A stretch of DNA of 64,000 nt from Sulfuritalea sp. (GTDB lineage: Bacteria > Pseudomonadota > Gammaproteobacteria > Burkholderiales > Rhodocyclaceae): positions 33,372 through 97,371 of the forward strand of contig JADJQA010000024.1 of the NCBI GenBank assembly GCA_016712985.1, written 5' to 3'. The stretch's first letter is position 1. Every line of letters begins with the position of its first letter. Below, piece by piece: positions 47,023-55,687 of the stretch. The notes under the pieces are model-generated. The model was not told the origin of the DNA and did no database searches. It worked only from the letters and a program-made list of their open reading frames with translations. A program made the translations under genes and the position numbers.

Positions 47023-47829
47023 ATGAGCCGTATTCAAAGCACTTTCGCCGCCCTTGCCGCCCAAGGCCGCAAGGCCCTGATTCCCTTCATTACCGCCGGT
47101 GATCCGCATCCCGATCTGGCTTTGCCGCTGATGCGGGCGCTGGTTGCGGGCGGCGCAGACATCATCGAACTGGGCGTGCCGTTTTCCGATCCGATGGCGG
47201 ATGGACCGACGATCCAGCGCGCTTCGGAACGTGCGCTCGCGCATGGCATGAGCCTGCGTCGCGTGCTGGCGCTGGTGGCCGAATTCCGCCGGGAGAACGC
47301 CGCGACCCCGGTGGTGCTGATGGGCTACGCCAATCCGGTCGAAGCCTACGGCGTCGACGCCTTTGCCCGCGATGCCCACCTTGCCGGGGTTGATGGCGTG
47401 CTGGTGGTCGACTATCCGCCGGAAGAGTGCGCCGGGTTTGCGGCCGTCATGAAGCAGGCGCAGATCGATCCGATCTTCCTGCTGGCGCCGACCTCTACCG
47501 AGCAACGTTACGAGGAACTCGCCCAGATCGGCAGCGGCTACATCTACTACGTCTCCCTGAAGGGCGTCACCGGTTCCGGGAATCTCGATCTGGATGAAGT
47601 CGCGCGCCGCATTCCGTTGATTCGCGAGAAGGTCGGAATGCCGGTCGGCGTCGGCTTCGGCATTCGCGATGCGGCCACCGCGGCGCGCATCGCCGCGATG
47701 GCGGACGCCGTGGTCATCGGCAGTCGCATCATCGAGGAGATCGCCGATGGTGACGCCCAGGCCGCGCCGCAGCGGGTCACTGTATTCCTCAGCGGAGTGC
47801 GTGCGGCGATGGACCGAGGAACATGTTGA
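47023..47829 (+). CDS. trpA: Tryptophan synthase alpha chain
   Basis: A 268-residue TIM barrel cleaving indole-3-glycerol phosphate. The catalytic glutamate is in IIELGVPFSDPMADGP and the aspartate in VLVVDYPPEE; phosphate-binding GVGFGIRDA is present. A GTCGGCCCGCGGCCGAC hairpin lies just after the gene at about 47846. Confidence 0.98.
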   Translation: MSRIQSTFAALAAQGRKALIPFITAGDPHPDLALPLMRALVAGGADIIELGVPFSDPMADGPTIQRASERALAHGMSLRRVLALVAEFRRENAATPVVLMGYANPVEAYGVDAFARDAHLAGVDGVLVVDYPPEECAGFAAVMKQAQIDPIFLLAPTSTEQRYEELAQIGSGYIYYVSLKGVTGSGNLDLDEVARRIPLIREKVGMPVGVGFGIRDAATAARIAAMADAVVIGSRIIEEIADGDAQAAPQRVTVFLSGVRAAMDRGTC

Positions 47830-47938
47830 CGACCTGCCGCCTGGCCGTCGGCCCGCGGCCGACTTTGCACAGCCAACCGGCAATGGTTGGGCTTAGCAGT
47901 GCGCCGCGAAACACTGCCTGCGCACCGTTGGAGGGACC

Positions 47939-48799
47939 ATGAGTTGGTTACAGAAACTCCTGCCGCCCAAGATCAAGCGCTCGGAGGGCGCGCGCAAGGC
48001 CATGCCCGAAGGGCTGTGGTCGAAGTGCCCGGCCTGCGAGGCGGTGCTCTACAGCAGCGATCTGGAGAATAACCAGAATGTCTGTCCCAAGTGCTCGCAC
48101 CATCTGCGGCTGCGCGCCCGCGTCCGGCTTGACGCCTTGCTCGATCCTGAGGGCCGCTTCGAGATTGGCGCCGAAGTCATTCCCACGGATCCGCTCAAGT
48201 TCAAGGACAGCAAACGCTACGTCGATCGCCTTGCCGCGGCGAATGAGGATACCGGCGAGGTTGATGCCATCGTGGTGATGCAGGGCGCGATCAAGATGGT
48301 GCCGGTGGTTGTCGCCTGTTTTGAATTCGAGTTTCTCGGCGGTTCGATGGGGGCCGTGGTGGGCGAGCGTTTCGTGCGCGGCGTCAAGGCGGCGATCGAG
48401 CAGCAGACGCCCTTCATCTGCATCACCGCCTCGGGCGGCGCGCGCATGCAGGAAGGCCTGTTTTCCCTGATGCAGATGGCCAAGACCACCGCCGCCGTGA
48501 CGCAACTGGCGCATCACCAGTTACCATTCATTTCGCTGCTGACCGATCCCACCATGGGTGGCGTTTCCGCCTCCTTCGCTTTTGTCGGCGACGTGGTGAT
48601 CGCCGAGCCCGGCGCCCTGATCGGCTTCGCCGGGCCGCGGGTGATCGCGACCACGCTCAAGGTCGAGCTCCCGGCCGGCTTCCAGCGCGCCGAGTTCCTG
48701 CTGGAAAAAGGCGCAATCGACATGATCGTCGATCGACGTGAACTACGCGACAGGTTGGCTTCCCTGATGACGCTGTTGCAGCGGGTGCCCGCTGCTTGA
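47939..48799 (+). CDS. accD: Acetyl-CoA carboxylase carboxyltransferase subunit beta
   Basis: A 286-residue subunit with the N-terminal zinc ribbon (CPACEAVLY...CPKCSHHLR) and the carboxyltransferase core (ITASGGARMQEGLFSLMQMA, GVSASFAFVGDVVIAEPGAL). Transfers CO2 from biotin to acetyl-CoA in fatty acid synthesis. Its stop overlaps the folC start by one base. Confidence 0.98.
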   Translation: MSWLQKLLPPKIKRSEGARKAMPEGLWSKCPACEAVLYSSDLENNQNVCPKCSHHLRLRARVRLDALLDPEGRFEIGAEVIPTDPLKFKDSKRYVDRLAAANEDTGEVDAIVVMQGAIKMVPVVVACFEFEFLGGSMGAVVGERFVRGVKAAIEQQTPFICITASGGARMQEGLFSLMQMAKTTAAVTQLAHHQLPFISLLTDPTMGGVSASFAFVGDVVIAEPGALIGFAGPRVIATTLKVELPAGFQRAEFLLEKGAIDMIVDRRELRDRLASLMTLLQRVPAA

Positions 48800-50115
48800 T
48801 GCCGCCGTCTCCGGAGGGGCTGGACGGCTGGCTGGCGCATCTCGAAGCGCTGCATCCGCGCGGCAGCGCCGGCATCGAACTCGGGTTGGAGCGGGTGGCG
48901 GCGGTCAAGGCGCGGCTGGTTCAGTATCAGACATGCCCGCTGATTCTGGTCGGCGGCACCAACGGCAAGGGTTCGACCTGTGCGATGCTGGAACGCATCC
49001 TGCTGGTCGCCGGCTATTGCGTCGGTCTGTACACCTCGCCGCATTTGTTGCACTACAACGAGCGCGTCAGGATCAACGGCGTCGCCGCTGATGACGCTGG
49101 TATGTGTGCGGCTTTCGCCCGCGTCGAGCAGGCGCGCGGCGCTGTAGCGCTGACCTACTTCGAGTTCGGCACGCTTGCCGCGTGGGAAGTGTTCGCCAGC
49201 GCGGCTCTCGATGTGATCATCCTCGAGGTCGGTCTCGGCGGCCGACTCGACGCCACCAACGTTTACCAACCCGATTGCGCCATCGTTACCGGTGTGGATC
49301 TCGACCATATGGATTTTCTCGGCGTCGACCGCGAGGCCATCGGGCGCGAGAAGGCCGGCATTTTTCGCGGCGGAGTCTCGGCGATCTGTGGTGATCCGCA
49401 GCCGCCGCTGTCCCTGATCGATCATGCCAGGGCGATTGGCGCCAGGCTCCAGGTCATGGGAGTTGATTTCGGCTACCTGCGGCAGGAGCAACAATGGCTG
49501 TATTGGGGCCGCCCGGCCAATGAGTCCGCCAAGCGCGGTGAAGACGCAACGATCCGCCGTGGCGGACTGGCCTTTCCGGCCTTGCGGGGCAAGCAGCAAT
49601 TGGCCAATGCGGCCTGCGCGCTGGCGGCACTCGATACGCTGCGCGCGCATTTGCCGGTGGCCATGAAGGACATCCGCCAGGGACTGATCCAGGTCGAACT
49701 GGCCGGGCGTTTTCAGGTCTTGCCGGGGTGTCCGGCCGTGGTGCTGGATGTGGCCCACAACCCGCAGGCCGCCCGTGCACTGGCCGCCAATCTGGCGGAC
49801 ATGGGTCTCCACCGCAACACCTGGGCGGTGTTCGGCATGCTCGCCGACAAGGACATTGACAGCGTGATCGACGCACTCCACGAGCGGGTAAGCCACTGGT
49901 TGCCGAGCACATTGCCTGGCCCCCGCGCCGCCAGCGCCGACTGTCTGGCGCGGCGTTTGCGGGCCAGGGGCATGACGGTGGTGGGCGAGTTCCCATCACC
50001 CGCGGCGGCACTGGCTTGCGCGCAAGAGAACGCCGGCGAAGATGATAGAATTCTTGTCTTCGGATCCTTCCTCAGTGTTGCCGCGGCCTTGCAGGAGCTT
50101 GGCCGCACGAGGTAA
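48799..50115 (+). CDS. folC: Bifunctional folylpolyglutamate/dihydrofolate synthase
   Basis: A 438-residue ligase of the Mur family. The P-loop is VGGTNGKGSTCAML, followed by YTSPHLLHYNERVRING and the C-terminal domain VVLDVAHNPQAARALA. Adds glutamate to dihydropteroate and folates. ATG 48799 overlaps the accD stop. The order accD-folC-dedD-cvpA-purF is conserved in beta- and gammaproteobacteria. Confidence 0.96.
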   Translation: MPPSPEGLDGWLAHLEALHPRGSAGIELGLERVAAVKARLVQYQTCPLILVGGTNGKGSTCAMLERILLVAGYCVGLYTSPHLLHYNERVRINGVAADDAGMCAAFARVEQARGAVALTYFEFGTLAAWEVFASAALDVIILEVGLGGRLDATNVYQPDCAIVTGVDLDHMDFLGVDREAIGREKAGIFRGGVSAICGDPQPPLSLIDHARAIGARLQVMGVDFGYLRQEQQWLYWGRPANESAKRGEDATIRRGGLAFPALRGKQQLANAACALAALDTLRAHLPVAMKDIRQGLIQVELAGRFQVLPGCPAVVLDVAHNPQAARALAANLADMGLHRNTWAVFGMLADKDIDSVIDALHERVSHWLPSTLPGPRAASADCLARRLRARGMTVVGEFPSPAAALACAQENAGEDDRILVFGSFLSVAAALQELGRTR

Positions 50116-50130
50116 TCACGCGTAACCACG

Positions 50131-50775
50131 ATGGCGGAACAAAGCACCTCGCCTGACGCAGAATTGCAGTTGAAGAAGCGCGCCCGCCGGCGGCTGGTCG
50201 GCGCCGTCGCGCTGGCGCTGTTGGCCGTCATCGTCCTGCCGATGGTGATGGACAGCGATCCGCGCCCTCCGAGCCAGGACATCCAGGTGCGCATCCCCAG
50301 CCAGGATTCGATGGGCCTCGCGGCCAAGGTTCTGCCGGGCAAGCCCTCGGCGACCCCGATGCCGGCGCCCGAGCCGAAGACCGAAGTCAAGGTGACTCCC
50401 CCCGAACCGGCTGCCGCCCCGGTGTCGGTTGCCACGCCGGCCGCGAAGCCGACGGAAGTTTCCTCAAGTTCCGCGAAGAAATCCGAGTCAGCAGACCAGC
50501 CGGCGACCAAAGCCGCTGAAGTGGCGGCTTCTGGTAGCGACCAGTCCGCGCAGTGGGTGGTTCAGCTTGGCGCCTACAAGGAGGCGGGCAATGTGAAGTT
50601 GCTGCTGTCCAAGCTGAAGGGCGTCGGCGTGCCGGCTTACACCGAGAAATACGAGTCGGCACAGGGACCGCGCACCCGTGTTCGGGCAGGTCCCTTTGCC
50701 AGCCAGGAGGCCGCGGAAAAGGCCCGCTCACGAATCAGGATAATCGGCGTAGACGGTCCGGTAGCGCCAAGGTAG
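50131..50775 (+). CDS. dedD: SPOR-domain cell division protein DedD
   Basis: A 214-residue bitopic protein: cytoplasmic KKRARRRLVGA, one helix (VALALLAVIVLPMVM), a Pro/Ala/Lys-rich periplasmic linker and a C-terminal SPOR domain (WVVQLGAYKEAGNVKLLLSK) that binds denuded septal glycan strands. Fifteen bases after folC, four before cvpA. Confidence 0.92.
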   Translation: MAEQSTSPDAELQLKKRARRRLVGAVALALLAVIVLPMVMDSDPRPPSQDIQVRIPSQDSMGLAAKVLPGKPSATPMPAPEPKTEVKVTPPEPAAAPVSVATPAAKPTEVSSSSAKKSESADQPATKAAEVAASGSDQSAQWVVQLGAYKEAGNVKLLLSKLKGVGVPAYTEKYESAQGPRTRVRAGPFASQEAAEKARSRIRIIGVDGPVAPR

Positions 50776-50779
50776 GGCG

Positions 50780-51271
50780 ATGACCGCGTTCGACTACGCG
50801 GTGCTGGCCGTGTTCGCGGTGTCGGTGCTGGTGGGCTTGTGGCGTGGTCTGGTGAGCGAGATTCTGGCGCTGGCGGCATGGGTTGTGGCGTTTCTGGCGG
50901 CACGCGCCGCGGCGTCGGACGTGGCCGTTTGGCTGAGCGAACAGATCGCCGACCCCGGCATCCGACTGGCAGCGGCTTATGTGCTGGTGTTTTTCGGTGT
51001 GTTGCTAGTTTTTGCGATAGCGCGCATGCTGATTTCTTTGATGCTCAAGGTGGCAGGCTTGGGCTTGTTGGACCGCTTGCTGGGTGCGGCTTTTGGCGTC
51101 TTGCGCGGGATTCTTGCGGTGTGGATGGCGGTGCTGGTAGCGGGCATGACGCCGCTGCCCAGGACCAACTGGTGGCGTGATGCGTTACTGGCGCCGCCCC
51201 TGGAGACAGCGGTGATTGCGGCAAAGCCCTGGTTGCCGGCTGAAGCGACAAAACGGATTCGGTTTCGATAG
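50780..51271 (+). CDS. cvpA: CvpA family membrane protein
   Basis: A 163-residue inner-membrane protein with four helices, starting TAFDYAVLAVFAVSVLVGLW and containing RGLVSEILALAAWVVAF and LLDRLLGAAFGVLRG, all conserved in CvpA. Originally linked to colicin V production and purF regulation; more recently to envelope stress survival. Lies upstream of purF with a partial copy of the 170-base repeat between them. Confidence 0.93.
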   Translation: MTAFDYAVLAVFAVSVLVGLWRGLVSEILALAAWVVAFLAARAAASDVAVWLSEQIADPGIRLAAAYVLVFFGVLLVFAIARMLISLMLKVAGLGLLDRLLGAAFGVLRGILAVWMAVLVAGMTPLPRTNWWRDALLAPPLETAVIAAKPWLPAEATKRIRFR

Positions 51272-51284
51272 AGGAAAAGGACCA

Positions 51285-51382
51285 TCCCCCTTCCCCTTTT
51301 TCGGGTAAGGCGGCGATAATTGTTCGCGGGCGCTGCCCGCTCCATGTTTTGGCTGCTTCTCCTTGGGGCGGCCCTGCGGAGA
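51285..51382 (-). repeat. Multi-hairpin intergenic element, copy 3 (left half)
   Basis: On the minus strand it reads CGCAGGGCCGCCCCAAGGAG, then GGAGCGGGCAGCGCCCGCGA with a GCGGGC/GCCCGC stem, matching the left half of copy 1. The right half (two distal hairpins) is absent. It fills the cvpA-purF gap and ends at the purF ribosome site. Confidence 0.7.
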
Positions 51383-51388
51383 AGGACC

Positions 51389-52930
51389 ATGTGCGGAATT
51401 CTGGGTGTGGTGGCGACCACGCCGGTGAACCAGTTGCTCTACGACGGCCTGCAGGTGCTGCAGCACCGCGGGCAGGACGCCGCGGGAATCGCCACGGCGG
51501 AAGACGGGCGCTTCCACATGCACAAGGGCTCGGGCCTGGTGCGCGATGTCTTCCGTACCCGCAACATGCGCAGTTTGATGGGCAACTGGGGCGTCGGACA
51601 TTGCCGTTACCCCACCGCCGGTTCGGCCGACAACGCTGCCGAGGCGCAGCCTTTTTACGTCAATTCGCCCTTCGGTTTGATGCTCGCGCACAACGGCAAC
51701 CTGACCAATGCCGACCAGTTGAAGCAGGACATGTTCCTGCAGGACCTGCGCCACATCAATACCAACTCCGATTCGGAAGTGCTGCTGAATGTGCTGGCCC
51801 ATGAATTGCAGGCGGCATCGACCAGATATCAATTGGATCCCGAGACGATTTTCAAGGCGGTGGCCGGCGTGCATCGGCGCGTGCGGGGCGCCTATGCGGT
51901 TGTGGCGATGATCGCCGGCTACGGCCTGCTGGCGTTCCGCGACCCCTACGGCATACGGCCGCTGGTGATGGGTCGCAACGAGACCGCGGAAGGCATGGAA
52001 TACATGGTGGCGTCGGAGAGTGTGGCGATCGACACGCTGGGCTTCAGGATGCTGCGCGATGTCGAGCCGGGCGAAGCCGTGCTGATCGACATGCGCGGCA
52101 ACTTCGTCAGCCGGCAGTGCGCCGAACGCACGCTCCATGCGCCGTGCATGTTCGAGTTCGTCTATCTGGCGCGTCCCGATTCGGTGATGGACGGCATTTC
52201 GGTGTACGAAAGCCGTGCCAAGATGGGTGACTACCTGGCCGACAAGCTGCGTCGCACCATGCCGCACCTGGCGATCGACGCGGTGATCCCGATTCCCGAT
52301 TCCAGCCGCCATTCGGCGATGGAACTGGCGGCGCGCCTGAATCTTCCCTACCGCGAGGGCTTCGTCAAGAACCGCTACATCGGACGCACCTTCATCATGC
52401 CCGGTCAGGCGACGCGGCGAAAGTCCGTGCGCCAGAAGCTCAATGCCATCAGCCAGGAATTCAGGGGCCGCAACGTGCTGCTGGTCGACGATTCCATCGT
52501 GCGCGGCACCACCAGCCGCGAGATCATCATGATGGCGCGTGAAGCCGGGGCCAAGAAGGTTCACTTTGCCTCCGCCTCGCCGCCGGTGCGCTTTGCCAAC
52601 GTCTATGGCATCGACATGCCGACGCGCAGCGAACTGATCGCCGCGTTCCGCAATGACGATGAGATCTGCCGGGAGATCGGCGCCGACGCGCTGATCTATC
52701 AGGATCTGGACGCCCTCAAGGCGGCGGTGCGCTCGGTGAATCCGGCGGTGGCCCAGTTCGAGACCTCCTGTTTCGACGGCAGCTACATCACCGGGGACGT
52801 CACCTCGGTCTATCTGCAAAGCATGGAGGACAGGCGCGCCATGACCCCGCCGCCGAAGCCTTATGACCCGGATGGTTTCGACGGACCGGACGGCGAACAA
52901 CTCGACCTGAATCTGGTGCAGGCAGGATGA
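51389..52930 (+). CDS. purF: Amidophosphoribosyltransferase
   Basis: A 513-residue enzyme, first step of purine synthesis. Cys1 of the glutaminase is in MCGILGVVAT, and the PRPP motif is VLLVDDSIVRGTTSRE. ATG 51389 is fixed by the need for an N-terminal cysteine. The site GAGAAGGA just upstream lies at the edge of the 170-base repeat. Confidence 0.98.
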   Translation: MCGILGVVATTPVNQLLYDGLQVLQHRGQDAAGIATAEDGRFHMHKGSGLVRDVFRTRNMRSLMGNWGVGHCRYPTAGSADNAAEAQPFYVNSPFGLMLAHNGNLTNADQLKQDMFLQDLRHINTNSDSEVLLNVLAHELQAASTRYQLDPETIFKAVAGVHRRVRGAYAVVAMIAGYGLLAFRDPYGIRPLVMGRNETAEGMEYMVASESVAIDTLGFRMLRDVEPGEAVLIDMRGNFVSRQCAERTLHAPCMFEFVYLARPDSVMDGISVYESRAKMGDYLADKLRRTMPHLAIDAVIPIPDSSRHSAMELAARLNLPYREGFVKNRYIGRTFIMPGQATRRKSVRQKLNAISQEFRGRNVLLVDDSIVRGTTSREIIMMAREAGAKKVHFASASPPVRFANVYGIDMPTRSELIAAFRNDDEICREIGADALIYQDLDALKAAVRSVNPAVAQFETSCFDGSYITGDVTSVYLQSMEDRRAMTPPPKPYDPDGFDGPDGEQLDLNLVQAG

Positions 52931-52934
52931 GCGC

Positions 52935-53105
52935 CGCCGGGCCGTCCCAAGGCGTCATAGCCAAAAGCATGGAGCCGCGTGAGCGGCGAACCACGGGCAC
53001 CCCCTTCCCTGGGGGCGAGCACGGGGTTTCGCGGAGCATTGCTCCGCGCCGTGCGAGCCGGCCGGCTGTGCAAAGCCGGCCGTGGGCGGGGGTTGGGGGG
53101 AGGGT
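52935..53105. repeat. Multi-hairpin intergenic element, copy 2
   Basis: A 171-base element filling the purF-metZ gap, starting 5 bases after the purF stop and ending 6 bases before the metZ ATG. Hairpins: GCCGC-GTGA-GCGGC, CCCC/GGGG, GCGGAGCA/TGCTCCGC and CGGCCGGCT/AGCCGGCCG. Compared with copy 1, both arms of the first and last stems have changed together. Confidence 0.75.
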
Positions 53106-53111
53106 AGTCCA

Positions 53112-54293
53112 ATGAGCGCCGTGGATACCTCGGGCTGGTCCTTCGACACGCTGGCGGTTCGCGCCGGCCAGGAGCGCAGCCAGTTCGGCGAGCATTCGGA
53201 AGCGCTCTACCTCACCTCGAGCTTCGTCTTCGAGAATGCCGCGCAGGCGGCGGCGCGCTTCTCCGGCGCGGAGCCGGGCAACGTTCTACGCCCGCTTCAC
53301 CAACCCGACCGTCAGCGCCATGCAGACGCGGCTGGCGGCGCTGGAAGGCGCCGAGGCTGCATCGCCACCGCCACCGGCATGGCGGCGATCCTGTCCACCG
53401 TGATGGCGCTGATGCAGTCGGGCGAACACATCGTCGCCTCGCGCAGCATTTTCGGCGCCACGCAGCAACTGTTCGGTGCCATCCTGCCGCGTTTTGGTGT
53501 TGACACTACGTTTGTGGAGCGGGGCGCTGTCGAGGCGTTCCGTGCGGCCATGCGCCCGACCACCAAACTTGTCTTCATCGAGACGCCTTCGAACCCCCTG
53601 ACGGAAGTCTTCGACATCGCGGCGCTGGCCGAAGTGGCGCATGCCGCGGGCGCGCTGCTGGTGGTCGATAACTGCTTCTGCACGCCGGCGCTGCAACGAC
53701 CGCTGGAACTCGGCGCCGACCTGGTGATCCATTCCGCCACCAAGTATCTGGACGGGCAGGGGCGTGTGCTCGGTGGCGCAGTCTGCGGCGCCAGGACGCT
53801 GACCGAGGAAGTCTTCAAGTTCCTGCGCACCGCCGGGCCGACCTTGTCCGCGTTCAATGCCTGGGTGATTCTCAAGGGACTGGAAACCCTGTCGGTACGG
53901 ATGCAGGCGCAGTCGGCCAATGCGCTGCAACTGGCGCAGTGGCTGGAGGACCGGCCGCAGGTGGCTCGCGTGTATTACCCAGGGCTGGTTTCGCATCCGC
54001 AGCACGCGCTGGCGTCGCGCCAGCAGGCCAGTGGCGGCGCCATTTTGTCCTTCGAGGTCAAGGGCGATCGTGCCGCGGCGTGGCGCGTGGTGGACAACTG
54101 CCGGCTGTTGTCGATCACCGCCAATCTGGGCGATACCAAGACCACCATTACGCATCCGGCATCGACCACCCATGGCCGCATCACGGCCGAGGCGCGGGCG
54201 GCCTCGGGCATCGGCGAGAACCTGCTGCGCATTGCCGTCGGGCTGGAGAGTCCGATGGATCTGCAGGCTGATCTGGCGCGCGGACTGGGTTAG
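53112..54293 (+). CDS. metZ: O-succinylhomoserine sulfhydrylase, with compensating frameshifts
   Basis: A 393-residue PLP enzyme making homocysteine directly from O-succinylhomoserine and sulfide. The PLP lysine is in HSATKYLDGQGRVLGG; ETPSNPLTEV and TLSAFNAWVILKGLETL are family segments. An extra T at about 53285 and a missing C at about 53361 cancel, so the frame stays open, but about 26 residues between them (after EPGNV) are scrambled; correcting both gives YARFTNPTVSAMQTRLAALE as expected. The 3' end overlaps the convergent lpxH by 4 bases. Confidence 0.93.
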   Translation: MSAVDTSGWSFDTLAVRAGQERSQFGEHSEALYLTSSFVFENAAQAAARFSGAEPGNVLRPLHQPDRQRHADAAGGAGRRRGCIATATGMAAILSTVMALMQSGEHIVASRSIFGATQQLFGAILPRFGVDTTFVERGAVEAFRAAMRPTTKLVFIETPSNPLTEVFDIAALAEVAHAAGALLVVDNCFCTPALQRPLELGADLVIHSATKYLDGQGRVLGGAVCGARTLTEEVFKFLRTAGPTLSAFNAWVILKGLETLSVRMQAQSANALQLAQWLEDRPQVARVYYPGLVSHPQHALASRQQASGGAILSFEVKGDRAAAWRVVDNCRLLSITANLGDTKTTITHPASTTHGRITAEARAASGIGENLLRIAVGLESPMDLQADLARGLG

Positions 54294-55162
54294 CAGCGCA
54301 GGTCGATGCGGCGCACCCCGGCGGCGCCGAGTTCCAGCGCGTCGCCGCGACCGGTGTCCCAGTCGGATAGCACCCAGCGCTCCGCGCTGCCGGAGGCAAG
54401 CTGAATGTCCTCGCGTCCGGGCCGGTGCGTGTGCCCGTGGATCAGGCGGGTGCAGCCGTGAGCCGTCAGCGCTGCCCGAATCGCAATGGCGCTGGCATCC
54501 ATGATTGCGGCAGTCTTGTCCTTGACGGCCGCGATGCTGCGGCGACGCAGGCTTGCCACCTCGGCGCGACGTTCGGCCAGGGAGCGGGCAAGAAACGTCG
54601 TTTGCCACCCCCGCGAACGCACCATGCGGCGGAATTCCTGGTAGGGAAGGTCGTCGGTGCAAACGGTATCGCCATGCATCAACAGAGTCACCGCACCGCC
54701 AGCTGCGTCCGCGCGGATGTCGGCCCGCGCCCGAATGCTTGCCGTCCCCGCAGGACACGAAGCGGAATTGAGGGCCTCCGAAGGGGAGCTTGCTTCACGC
54801 AAAGCCCCGGCATGCGAGGCAGCGCTCAGCCTGACTGTTTCGGTTTCACCCAGCAAGCCGAGCCCTGCCGCCGCTGCAAAGGTTTCGCCGATCAGGAAAT
54901 CGCGGTTGCCGGCCATGAAAAGGATCTGAGTACCCTGGTCGGCCAGATTCCGCAGCAGGTGGCATACCCGATCATTGAAGGGATCGGCCAGGTCGTCGTC
55001 GCCGATCCAGTACTCGAACAGGTCGCCGAGGATGAACAGCATCCCGACCCTGGCGGCGGCCGTATCGGCCAGAAAGCGGGCAAAGCGTTCGGTCAGATCG
55101 GGGCGATCCACCCGCAGGTGCAGGTCGGAAACAATGCGGGCAGTTCCGGCGATGTCGAGCAT
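54290..55162 (-). CDS. lpxH: UDP-2,3-diacylglucosamine diphosphatase, with an insertion
   Basis: A 290-residue lipid A enzyme converting UDP-diacylglucosamine to lipid X. Metal motifs: SDLHL, GDLFEYWIGDD, GNRDF, LLMHGDTVCTDD and HGHTHRP. Between residues about 112 and 150 there is an extra Ala/Ser-rich stretch (SAASHAGALREASSPSEALN onward) where homologues have a short loop, making the protein about 40 residues longer than usual. The insertion keeps frame and leaves the motifs intact. Confidence 0.92.
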   Translation of the reverse strand: MLDIAGTARIVSDLHLRVDRPDLTERFARFLADTAAARVGMLFILGDLFEYWIGDDDLADPFNDRVCHLLRNLADQGTQILFMAGNRDFLIGETFAAAAGLGLLGETETVRLSAASHAGALREASSPSEALNSASCPAGTASIRARADIRADAAGGAVTLLMHGDTVCTDDLPYQEFRRMVRSRGWQTTFLARSLAERRAEVASLRRRSIAAVKDKTAAIMDASAIAIRAALTAHGCTRLIHGHTHRPGREDIQLASGSAERWVLSDWDTGRGDALELGAAGVRRIDLRC

Positions 55163-55178
55163 CGAACCACGCCGGTGC

Positions 55179-55667
55179 TCAGACGACTTCTGCGCGTTCG
55201 ATGATGACGTCGGTCGCAGGGACGTTCTGGTGAAAGCCTTTGTTGCCGGTCTTCACCGACTTGATCTTGTCGACGACATCCTCGCCTTCGACGACGCGCC
55301 CGAAGACGCAGTAGCCCCAGCCGTCCTGACACTTGCCGTGGTCCAGGAAGTCGTTGTCACCGACGTTGATGAAGAACTGCGCGGTGGCCGAGTGCGGGTC
55401 GCCTGTTCGCGCCATGGCGACGGTGTAGCGCTGGTTCTTGAGACCGTTCTTGGCTTCGTTTTCGATTGGCTCGCGCACCGCCTTCTGCTTCATGCCCGGC
55501 TCGAATCCGCCGCCCTGAATCATGAAGCCGTCGATGACCCGGTGGAAGATTGTGTTGTCGTAATGGCCCGCTTCGACGTAGGCGATGAAGTTTGCGACGC
55601 TCGCGGGCGCCTTTTCGGCGTCGAGTTCGAGCGTGATGGCGCCGTGGTTGGTGGTCAGTTTGATCAT
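55179..55667 (-). CDS. ppiB: Peptidyl-prolyl cis-trans isomerase B (cytoplasmic cyclophilin)
   Basis: A 162-residue cyclophilin without signal peptide. The active-site segment FHRVIDGFMIQGGGF and SATAQFFINVGDNDFLDH are typical. ATG 55667 starts MIKLTTNHGAITLEL. Paired with a periplasmic paralogue directly upstream, and followed by lpxH, an order common in betaproteobacteria. Confidence 0.95.
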   Translation of the reverse strand: MIKLTTNHGAITLELDAEKAPASVANFIAYVEAGHYDNTIFHRVIDGFMIQGGGFEPGMKQKAVREPIENEAKNGLKNQRYTVAMARTGDPHSATAQFFINVGDNDFLDHGKCQDGWGYCVFGRVVEGEDVVDKIKSVKTGNKGFHQNVPATDVIIERAEVV

Positions 55668-55687
55668 GGGATGTGGTCCTGTAGGGA

